Assembly: GCF_001436255.1 (NCBI RefSeq)
Contig: NZ_AZEI01000083.1
Coordinates: 1-64,000, forward strand
DNA from: Lentilactobacillus rapi DSM 19907 = JCM 15042
GTDB lineage: Bacteria; Bacillota; Bacilli; Lactobacillales; Lactobacillaceae
Length of the DNA: 64,000 nucleotides
Reading direction: 5' to 3'
The position numbers and the translations under genes are program-made. Below, in pieces: positions 18,377 to 29,100 of the stretch. Each line of letters opens with the position of its first letter. Position 1 is the first letter of the stretch. The notes beneath the pieces were generated by a model. It made no database searches. It was not told the origin of the DNA and worked only from the letters and a program-made list of their open reading frames with translations.

Positions 18377-19408
18377 CTAGGCGTCGGCCTCAACCTTTTC
18401 CGTCTTAGCTTGCGTCTTCTTTGCATTTTCTGCGTCCAACACCGACTTCATATAACCATCCACGTCAAACGTGCCGGCAAATTCAGCCAAATGAACCAAG
18501 TTTCTCAAGAAATCATGGGTCTTGGCTTCATAATGGTACTTGAGGCCTAAATCATAGATGTAACCATTGATATAATCAACCTCAGTCTGGCGATTCTTGG
18601 AAATGTCTTGGTACATCGATGGGAAGTGCAGTGGGTTGGAAACGGTGCTGACATATTTGACGGTTTCCCACTCCTCTTGGCGCGTATTGAGTAGGGTAAT
18701 CCCGGTTCGTTCGCAGACGTCAAAGGCCTCATCAATTAATTGAACGCCCAACTTTTGGGCAACTGGGGATTGAATATACTCACCCATCCGGATCTTAAAC
18801 ATCGTGCAAAGCGTATTGATCACGGAATTGAAGATGACTTTGGCCATTAAAGTGCCTAAGAAATTGGTGGTCAAGTTGGGATTAAGGCCTGCCTGTTGGA
18901 ATTCATCGACAATCTTATGGGTCATTTCATCCGGTTTTTCAGTTTCGTTGGCGATGTTCATCGACCCGGCTCCCTTAGGGCCAATGAAGTCAACGTCACC
19001 GGCTTTATTTAAGACAGTCCCGATTAATGCGGTGCCACCAAGCAGCCGTTCTTTAGGAAAATATTGATTTAATTTGTCAACGTGGCCCATGCCGTTCATG
19101 CAAGTGACGACATACTGGCGGTCGTTAAAGAAACGCGCAGACCGCTTCAAGAAATCAGCTAACTGATACTGTTTGGTGAAGACGATTAAAACATCCGGAT
19201 CACCTTTGTATTCCTCTGGATAATAGACATTCACCGGCACAAGGTGCTTATTTTGACCATCCCGGGAAACGTAAACACCCTTTTGCTTGCGAATGGTTTC
19301 AACCTGCTCGTCCCAAGTGTCGACAAAATCCACGTCAAATCCTGCTTCTTGCAACAATACCCCATAACGCAATCCCATTGCACCTGCACCTAATACTGTA
19401 TATTTCAT
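18377..19408 (-). CDS. PanE-family 2-keto acid reductase
   Basis: 343 residues. N-terminal dinucleotide-binding GAGAMG (residues 7-12), a conserved lysine in AKVIFNSVINTLC (about 195), and the ketopantoate reductase C-terminal helical domain. The family reduces 2-keto acids such as ketopantoate. Lactococcus PanE is known to reduce branched-chain 2-keto acids to D-hydroxy acids. A T-box leader lies upstream, which supports a link to amino acid metabolism rather than only pantothenate. It extends about 30 residues beyond typical PanE with a charged tail. Confidence 0.8.
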   Translation of the reverse strand: MKYTVLGAGAMGLRYGVLLQEAGFDVDFVDTWDEQVETIRKQKGVYVSRDGQNKHLVPVNVYYPEEYKGDPDVLIVFTKQYQLADFLKRSARFFNDRQYVVTCMNGMGHVDKLNQYFPKERLLGGTALIGTVLNKAGDVDFIGPKGAGSMNIANETEKPDEMTHKIVDEFQQAGLNPNLTTNFLGTLMAKVIFNSVINTLCTMFKIRMGEYIQSPVAQKLGVQLIDEAFDVCERTGITLLNTRQEEWETVKYVSTVSNPLHFPSMYQDISKNRQTEVDYINGYIYDLGLKYHYEAKTHDFLRNLVHLAEFAGTFDVDGYMKSVLDAENAKKTQAKTEKVEADA

Positions 19409-19439
19409 ATCTAATACTCCCTTTCTTGATTGACTATTA

Positions 19440-19732
19440 TGTAAAAACTGTTTGAATGTCCGTTAAAGTTGACGGTGGTGGGCTCAGGTGATAGATCTTT
19501 GGAAACCGTGCCAAGTGATGCTTTGCTGGGTGGAAACTTCCGCATATGCCCTCTTTCTAGGCAACCGAGTCGAATGATGATCCGCCGGGCAGAAGATTTA
19601 GGCAACATAGCCGAATGATGCTCCACGCAATTGACGCTAACATCTAAAGCACTTCGGACTAAAACCCAAGCCCAGGGTTTCAGCCCGAAGTACTTTAGAT
19701 ACCGCGTCAGCCCATTGCGTTCCGCATACTAC
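19440..19732 (-). repeat. composite repeats with one long hairpin
   Basis: A hairpin at about 19623-19731 has outer arms GCAATTGACGC/GCGTCAGCCCATTGC and inner arms ATCTAAAG/CTTTAGAT, ACTTCGG/CCGAAGT and AAACCC/GGGTTT. It resembles the common hairpin family in design but not sequence. Beside it, units like TTAGGCAACATAGCCGAATG followed by ATGCTCC occur at about 19554-19587 and 19592-19625. The T-box transcript must cross this stretch to reach the PanE-like gene. Confidence 0.7.
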
Positions 19733-19985
19733 AAAAAAGTCGCCCCCTCATCATTTCTGATAAAAGGACGACATTTGGCCGCGGTACCACCTTCATAGAC
19801 ACATTGTGCCCACTCGTTAACTGCTTTAACGGACAAGTCCGAAGTTGGCTTACTCATCGCTCACCAACTTAGAGGTAAAGCATGAAAGTCACAATCGTTA
19901 AATTCAACACCATCTCTCAGCCGCCGAATGGTTTTTCTGTCGAAGAATGTTAACCAAAGCTTCTTTCAAATTGATACCTCGTATT
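19733..19985 (-). promoter_or_regulatory. T-box riboswitch upstream of the PanE-like gene
   Basis: T-box sequence AAGGTGGTACCGCGG is at 19793-19779. The terminator (19772-19733, GTCG...CGAC then TTTTTT) follows. Stem I is closed by GAGGTA (19980-19975) and TACCTC (19877-19872). The specifier loop reads GATTGTGA. ATT (Ile) or GTG (Val) fits the rule that a purine follows the codon, but I cannot fix the register. The gene start is 325 bases downstream of the terminator. Confidence 0.9.
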
Positions 19986-20011
19986 ATGAGAGGCGGATTA
20001 GAAATTGTCAA
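19983..20011 (-). promoter_or_regulatory. promoter of the PanE-like T-box transcript
   Basis: TTGACA (20011-20006) and CATAAT (19988-19983) with 17 bases between them. Transcription would begin at the foot of stem I. Confidence 0.7.
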
Positions 20012-20055
20012 TAGTATTTTAAAAATAAATATGAATATTATTTTTTGCCTAACGC

Positions 20056-20092
20056 AAAAAGGGCTCCGGTCGCGATCCAGAGCCCCTTTTTG
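20056..20092 (-). terminator. terminator of the LPXTG adhesin gene
   Basis: On the minus strand AAAAAGGGGCTCTGG pairs with CCGGAGCCCTTTTT. It separates the adhesin gene from the next promoter. Confidence 0.85.
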
Positions 20093-20135
20093 TCATTTCA
20101 TTGGATTATTATTTTTCTCATCAATTCATTCCTTT

Positions 20136-23100
20136 CTATTTTGCATTCTTACGTTTTGTATAGTAAATCGTTCCAATTACCGCTAACATAACCAAGGCAA
20201 TCGCCCCGATAATCGTGTACAATTTGTCATTTGCTTCGCCAGTTTGTGGTAAAGCTTGCTTGCCGGTGTACCCGGCTGACGGTAAGCCTTGGGGACTGGT
20301 GATTCCATTGGTTCCGCTGCTGCCACTGGTTCCATTTGTGCCATCACTGGCTGGTAAGGCATCCGGTTCGTCTAAGGTTGCACTTGAATCCGGTGTGTCT
20401 TCATCAGCAGGTAATGGTAATTCAGCTTCATCTTCTTCGATATCGTTGTGGTAGCTGATGGCATCATTGTCACCCGTTGCCGTTCCAAATACGTGAGTGC
20501 CGGTATAGGCCGCACCGCGTTTCGTTACGGTCGTCACATAGCCATCCTTGGTGTAATCCTGTTCGGAAACTTCATAGCGGGCGCCCATTGGTAAGACAAA
20601 TTTGATACTTTGACCATGGGTTAACGTGAACTTGGCATTACCACCAGTAATGTTAATCATGCCGCTGGTTGGCGTGCCGCCATTCGTCGTTATCTGGGTT
20701 TTAAAGGTCCCATCCAGTGGATTACCTGCTCCATCAACAGCTTCTAAGCTAAAGTTGAAGGCCCGAGTGCGGTCACCAGTTTCGTTCACGAACTTGTTAA
20801 CGGAGAATGATCCCATGCCGATGTCGCCATCCTTGGTGTTGGTAAATTCGACCGTACCGTTTTGGTCAGCAATCATCTTGAAGAAATCAGTTGTCATACC
20901 GTTAGTGACCGTGCTGCCGTTTACCTTGTAGGAAGCAGCGTAGTCGCCAACATATTGTTCGCCAACCGCGTAAGTGTGCTCGATCGGCAAGCCGGTTACG
21001 TTCAATGATTCATCAGCCCGTAACGTGATCACATCAGACTGCCCATTCTGAATGTTAATGGTCGTGTTGCTGGTGTGACCATTTTGTTGGGTCTTGACTG
21101 CCTTGTAGGTGCCGCTTGCCCCAGAATAAATTCTGAAGTTGAAGACGCGGTCCTTATCAGTATCAGTGAGGCCGTCGCCGGCAAGCTTTTTGCTGATCTT
21201 TAAGTTGGCAGTGTCGGGGGCTTGTTTACTGTTGGTGAAGAGGACTGGGGTGGTCTCTTGATTCATCATCTCAAACTTCGTTGTTTGCTTACCATCTTGA
21301 TTCTTAGCGTTGTTGACCAGCCAGTTAGTCTGGAAGTCGGTTGCCCCTAACTCAATTACTGAGAATTTAGTTTCAAGTGGCAGGCCGGAAATGGTGAGCC
21401 GCTCATCGCTCTTCAAGCTAATGGTATTTGATTTACCATTCTTGAATTCAATCTCAATATCTTTAGTTTGAGTACCATCTTGGTTAACCTTAGTTGCTTT
21501 GAATTCGCCAACAAGATCCGTCAACACTTGGAAATCAAAGGTCTTATCCTCATCCGCTTCCGTAATGCCAGATCCGGCAAGCTGTTTTTGGATGAGCAGA
21601 CTGCCAGTTTCTGGAAGATGCTTGGTGTTGATGAACTCAACTATGGCACCCTCTTCGCGGAGATCGAAATCAGTAGTCTCACTCTTCTTAATCACTTGAC
21701 CGTTGTTGAGGCGGTGAGTAATTTCGAAACCTTCAGCAGTCTCTTCATCTTCACTTATAGTGAAGTCCACATCAAGTGGGAGACCGGAAATAGTGAGCGT
21801 TTCGGTATCGCGAAGTTCAACGTTCGCAACCCCCTTTGTGAATTCAACCTTAGTATCTTCTTTACGACCCGCTGCCGTCTTCTTTACAGCGTCGTATTCG
21901 CCATTCACTTCAGGAGAATCTGCTGTAATGGTAAAGTTGAAGCGTTTGTCACTGTCTTCTTCGGTTATGCCGTCGCCAGCGAGAGTCTTGGTAAGAACTA
22001 GTGAGCTGGCTTGTTTACTGTTTAAGAAGAGGACAGTTGTCTTGTCGTCTTTCTTCAGCTTAAAGTCCTTAGTTTCTTTGCCTTCATGCGATCCGGTATC
22101 ATCCATCTTGTAATGAGTCTCAAATTCTGCTGCATTAGTTTCAGTTACAACATAATCAATATCAGTCGGTAACCCATAGATCACAAGACGTTCTCCAGCC
22201 TTCAACTTAATTGTGTTTGAACTACTATTTTCAAAAGTAACATCCTGACTTGACTCTTGCCCATGATCATCAAACTTAATTGCTCGGTATAAACTATCGT
22301 TGATTTTCTCGTCAGTTTTTATTTGGAATTCAAAAATCTTGTCTTTATCTTTTTCAGTAATGCCATTACCATCCAATAACTTGGCAATTTCTAAAGATGC
22401 CCCGTCACGGGTATTGATGAATTCAACAGTTACTTGAGTTTGGTCAGCAATCGTAAGAGGATCAGTTGAATTTCCCTGACTTTCCACTTTTCCATTCACC
22501 TTGTGTGAAACAACGTATTCCACACCTTCAAGCATTATTTCTTCAACAATGTATGAATAGTCAGCGGACAACCCACCAATCTCCAGTGATTCATCACCTT
22601 TCAAAGTGATGTCTGTTGCAACACCGTCTTTAAATGTAACGTCTTCTTTAGCAGTTCCAGTATCGGTATATTTCCAAGCACTAAACTTGCCGTTCAGTTT
22701 AGCGTTCCCGTTTAGTACAGTCGCGGAAATCTTGAAGTCAAAGGCTTTCGTCTTATCGCTTTCCTTAATACCAGCACCTGCCAAAGTCTTACTAATTTTC
22801 AAACCAACGTTCTTCTTTGTATTAATGAACTTAACCTTAGAAGGCTTATCCTCGTCCGTTATAAATGAATCAGCCTTATTCCCTGGCTTCTCAGAACTCC
22901 CATTCACAATGTAACTTGGGTTGTACCCAAAAGCATTTGTTTCAGTAATTATCACTTTGGCGCCATTCGGAAGCCCCAGAATGGTCATCTTCTGATCGTT
23001 CTTGATTTTCAACCGAGTGGTTTCTTTGCCATCAACGGCTGCGACTTTACCCTCTTCAAACTTAATTGAACCAGTCTTTACCTCACCATTAGTTTGTTCG

Positions 23101-26100
23101 AGTTTGTATTGAACCTCTTTGGTGAGTGGTTTATTTTCACTATCATTGGCCATCACATCAAAATTGAATGCCTTGTTGTAGTCTGACTGGCTTAGGTTGT
23201 TCCCCACAACCTGTTTCTCAATCTCCACAACCGTTCCCGGCACATGGTTATTGAAAATGAGAGGTGGGAGACACGGCTGATCACAGTCATTATTGTTCAA
23301 TTCAACCTCATGTGAATTGCCCTTTTGTTTGTGGTTGCCGTATTGATGACTAACATCATAGCCTTCAGTCTTTTCAATTACCTCGACATTCAAGCCTTTA
23401 GGGAGATATATTGTGATTGATTGATCGGCCTCAAGCTTAATTGTCGTTTTATAATTAGAACCGTCCTTCTTGAATTCTAGTTGGAATTCCTCATCTCCAT
23501 CGCTCATGATGGCATTGAATTCTTTTGAAGAGCCCCAATTCTGACCCGGATTCTTGATTAAGACATCGAACTCAAATTTCTCATGCTTCGGCGGGACAAC
23601 ACCGCTAATCGTCTTCTTGATTGTTAACGGGATATATCCCTCATTGATATTTTCAAACAGAATCGAATTTTGAACGTGCGGTCGATTCAATTCGATTGTT
23701 GCATCTTTACCTTCTTTACGTGGTTCACCTTCAACATGAGTAAAGGTATCAAACTTACCATCAGTTGTCTCAACAACTTTAAATTTAGTCGCCTTTTCTG
23801 GTAATCCAAGGATCACCAGCTTTTGCCCATGTTCTAATTTGATGTCTTCAGGGTCAGTTTCACCATACTTAATCCGTGTCGCCTTCCCATCTTCATCAAA
23901 AGTAATTTTTCCAGTATTATTTACGGTCGTGCCACTGCCAGCATTCTTAACCAACGCTGTATACTCATTACCTTTGATACCAGAGTTAAGTGTCTCTTTG
24001 TCCACGCCTTCAACAGTAAACGTGAATTCTTTAATGCTTTCAGGAATTTCGCCACTGACAGATTTTTCAAATTCAAAGGAGTTTTCTTTTTGTTCATTGA
24101 TGAATTTGAGGTGTTTATCATCTGCGCTGATAGGGCCAACAACGTGGTATTCTCCATCCTCTTTAGCTTCGTTTTCACTATCATCGTTGATTTTGTAGGC
24201 AGTATGAGTGTATTGACTATCCTTTTTTTCATAAACTTTCAAGTATACGTCAGCAGGCAACTGAATGTTATTGTAGTTTTCACCAGTCTTCAGTTGAATT
24301 GCTTGTTCTTTGCCATTACTATCAAATTTCATCGTATCACTGACACCGTCTTTGAAGACAAAGTACATAGCTTTATCTGAACCATCCGAGTGCTTAAGTC
24401 CTTTGATATCTCCAGTGAAGTCTTCATCAACATTACCTTTTTGGTCGGTCACTTCCAACTTGAAGTCGAACTGTTTATTTTTATCCTCTTCGTTGTTGAC
24501 GTTTGGTCCTTCAATTTTCTTGGAGAAGGAGAAGTGGGTTGTTTTGTACTCGTTGGTAAATTTAACAATGCCAATTTTAGGCTTCTGTCCTTGATCAAGT
24601 TCAAAAGTATCAGTTTCCGTGCTTTCATTACCATTAACACTTACACGATGAACGTTTGAAATCTTATGAGTCGTGTTATACGAGCCATTCTTCATTTCAA
24701 TCACTTGGTAAAATTGGCTTTGTGGCAAACCTGTAATTGTAATGACTTGGTTGTGCTTGATTGCAGGTAGGCCTTGAGATTTCCCTTTCACAAATTTAAC
24801 CATGCCAGATCTGCCATCATTGACTTGGTAGTTGAATTGCCCATTAAAGTTATCATTCAATTTGCCATTGTCATCGTTCACAAGAACCGTAAAGCTGAAT
24901 TGATCATTCTCGACAACATTTTCCTGATTGGTTACAATCTTTTTAATCTGTAATTGACTGGTTCGTTCATTCTCAACATCTATACAGAATGTACTTTGAT
25001 TGTTACCTGTGCCTTGGGCATCTTTAATAGTAAAGTCATCGGAAATAAAGTTTCCATCATAATTTTCAATGCCACTCACTTCCACAACTTGATAAGTTGC
25101 TTGATCGTACAAGCCTTCAAATGATACAAATCCATCCTTATCGGTTTTTCTAATTTCACTCACAGGTACATAGGAACCACTATCACCTTTCCTGTTAACT
25201 TGGAAGCCAACACCCTTTAGTGGATCGCCGGTTATGGCATCACGCTTTTGAATGTTAACCGCAAAATTTGTGAAATATCCAGAAACGTCTCCTTGAGAAA
25301 CAACTTCTTCCTTTTGTGAATAATCACCTGATTTTAATTTTAATTCGATCTCGTTACTATAAGACGTTCCAACAGTGTTATCGACAACAGTATGGTATTC
25401 AATCATTAAAGGCCCATAAACCTTATAATTCCCATCAAATTCAATTTCCATGGTATTCAAGTCACTGGAATAGTTGACCGTAAAATCCGTTCCTTCACTT
25501 AGAGGATCACCGTCTTTTACATATTCAACTTCTCCTGACTTATTGGCAACAAATTGTTTTTTTGCTTCATATATTTTTAATTCGTAGTTTTTATCGGTTG
25601 TCTTTAAATGATGGTGACTACCACCTTTAATCGTATCCTTAATTTTTACCGGATTATTTAGTTTAAAACTGTTCCCATTAATCACGACGTCCCATTTCAG
25701 AGCCGAAACTTTTCGCTCATGATCTTCTTCTTGAATCGTAATTGGATCCTTCAAAAGCTGACCCGATTTATTCAAGAGATACCCATTATCGGTATAGGAC
25801 AGATTAGCAGTTGTTTTAAAGCCCCGGTTATCAACTTTGATTCCAACTTCATTATTAAAGGTCCAGGATTTTAAATGCTCATAAGTCTTATCATCATCAA
25901 GCCCCAAACCAGTCACTTCAGATTGATAGTTCAGTTTAAAGACTTTTTTGCCAGCCTGTTGATAAATTGTATTGTAGACATCTTCCTTTAGTTTCAAAAT
26001 AAACTGAACTTCTTGTGGTGACTTCGGATCATTTTTTTCAACACGGATTGTGTAATCCGTATTCTTATTGAGCTTAGTTTCATCACTAATCGAATATCCA

Positions 26101-29100
26101 TTTGAACCAATTCGATTTAGCGAAACTTCCAGTTTATCCAATAAAACATCCACAATTTTTTGCAAGTCCTTAGATTTCAAATCTCCGGCAGCATCTTTAA
26201 TGACATCCTGACCAACTTTATCGGTAATATCAATTCCATCATCAACTAAAGCCTTTTTCTCATTATTGCCAAAGTACTGACGATAGTTGAAAATAGTCGT
26301 CCAATCAATCAGCTTATCATTGAAAAAATGATTAGAAAATGTTCCTGCCTTGGTGATATTCTTCTTGATTTGACTTGGAATACCCTGACAGCTGGAAACA
26401 TTACCGTCATCAATTCCTTCGTAATCAATGGATGCGGTATTACAGATATTTTTCAATTCATTATTTGAGTTGCTTGCTGCATAAATCTTTTCTTTATCCA
26501 TTGGAATATCAATTAATCGAATACTGAAGGCCTTCTTATCAGCTGGTAAATGATCAACATGAATAATAATCTGATCATTTTGATACCTAATCGTGAATGC
26601 TTTTTTGAAAGGTTCACCTGCCGACTTCCAACGCGCATCGCCATTTTTGGTAACTTCATAATCGATCTTGTCTTCATCTCTATCAAAAAATTGAAGATAG
26701 TTTACCGCTTCTGATTTTAGTCTCCCGTTTTTCTGGGCAATCTTGTCATAGTAGGCCTTATAATCCAGGTAATTGTTTTCCCCAGGTTGAGGATCCTTTA
26801 TGGTAAAACCATTCTCAACCGGTCGATCTGATTGATTAACCAAGATTTTCCAACTAGTCATCATTGTTTGCCAATTAATTTCTTTCCAAGCTTTGTCATT
26901 CAACGTTGGCTTAAATAAATGCCCCTTTTGGTGATCATTCCAAACAACATGATTGGACAAATTAAGGTAATGTTCATCCTCAACTGATCCGTTAGGCTTA
27001 ACCAGATACGTTAGCTGATACGTTCGAGTTCCCCCTTCGTTAGGTGGCACAATTGAAGGTTTAAACTGAATCGTCATTGTCTGCCCATTGATTGTGGGAC
27101 CATCTTTGCGCCAATCGGATTGTGCAACTCCGTCTCGAAACAACTTATAATCGTTTGGATCTGAAGAAAACTTGAAGTTTGTTGAATTCAGCGTATCCGT
27201 CATGGTCAAATTAGTCTGCCCATGCTTAACCGTAAAGGCAACCGTATATTTGATATTCCCATTGCTATCTCGTTCAGCAGTCTTTTTCAATTGGGCGTTT
27301 TTTCGACTGATAGTTGCCTCGGTATCAAGAGTTGACAATTTCTTATCCGTGTCAATAACCCTAGCAGATTGCACCTTTATCTTATTTTTAAATGTTTCTC
27401 GTGTAAGATCAGTTGTCGGGGTCTGCATTTCAACAACAATTTTAGTGATGTCCTTAATTTCAAGTTCGGCACTCTTGAAATACATGAACTGTTTGTTATC
27501 TGTTGGGTCCGAAGTCAAAATATAGCCGTATTTATCGCTACCTTTCTTGATTTCGACGGGATCATCTTCAGACGAATAGACTGTAAAGGTATAGACAGCG
27601 TCGCCCTCTTTGTCCGTTTTCGCATAACCCTCCCCAAATGTATCTTCAAGGACTACTTCAGAAGCCTTTTCACCATCCTTAGTTTGAAAGGTAGATGTCC
27701 ATACAAGTTTGTCTAAGTCTGTAACTCCACTCGTATTATCCTTAAAAAATTCGCCTTCCTTTTTTATATTGATAAGTTCTTTCTCAACTTCAATTCGGCC
27801 ATCTTTAGTTACATTCTCGCCAAACGTAATGTCCTCTGCATCAGCGTTAATTTCTGTTTGAAAATTTGCAGCATACCAAATGTTTGCTTGTCCTTCTAAT
27901 TCACCCGGCAAGAAGACAATTGTCACTTTTTGCACATCATCCCTGTCTGCATCTTCAGAATCATTGCTGGCCTTCATCATAACGCGACCAATTGTTTTTC
28001 CTTGATATTCAATAAACTGGTCAAATTTACCACTGCTGCCATAGTTATATTTCAAGCCTTTAAGTTTGAATTCGTAATAGTCACCATTTTGAATTGTTTC
28101 AACGTTGGTATTCTTTTCAATGGCAGCAATATTCCATTTATAGTCAATTTGAACATTCTTATTTGTTCTTAGAATTTCCGGTAGTGATTTCGTATCATTC
28201 AGGACCGGATCGATTGGTTCTGTTTTTGGCTCTCCGGCCGCATTTTTATATGATATAGTGATCGAGTCGAAGAACTTGGGGTTCGTACTCCCATTTATTT
28301 CATCCGTAATATTTCTCACCATGCCATTATCAAACGTCTGCATTACTGGCAATTTTTTCTTTAGGTCGTCACCTTCATCCTCACCGTTGACAGGATCAGC
28401 TTCAGTGCTATCACCACCGGTCACTGCCCGTTTGGCACCATCAACATTAGCAATACTTGGTGCTTGAGGCGTTTGACTCTCACGATTGGTTCCCGTTTGA
28501 TCATTATTATTCATAGTTGAATTCATGCCAGGATTGTTTGATGACTGATCATCGGTTTTCTTAGCATCCTCAATCGCCTGGCGACTCTTCTCCTCCGCCG
28601 CCTTCTCATCTGCCTCACGTTTTTCCTTCACAAACTCTTTGGCCTTGTCAGCGTCAGATTTTTCTGGCATGTCAATGGCATCTGCTTGCGAGGAATTTTC
28701 GTCAATTTCAGCTTCTTTCTTTGGTTCTTCTGCCACGGGCTGCTCAGTGGCTTCCTCTTTCTTGTCAGCCTCTTTCTGTTTGGCATCTGCCTGCTTCTTA
28801 GCTTCTTCTGCTTGCTTCTTGGCATCTTCAGCCTGCTTTGCAGCTTCCGCCTGGTCGCTGGCAGCCTCATCTCGTTCAGCTTCCGCCAGCACTTTATTTA
28901 CCAAATCATCGTCCTGCAAATTGCCGTCAACTTTGCCTTTGTCAGGCGTAGTGGTTTCCTTGCTCTTTTTGGAATCCTTGTCAACCACCGTCAACGTCGG
29001 CAGCTTCACTTCCCTTTCATCAACCGTAAACGTCAATTCACGGTGGTCCACTGCCTGATTAAATTTCACGGGCAAAACAACTTCCAGGTCAGTCCGACCA

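Noticed and set aside
21468-22001. Plus-strand ORFs of 70-180 codons inside the adhesin gene region
   Set aside because: The adhesin reading frame has clear domains throughout; the opposite-strand frames are chance openings in repeated sequence.
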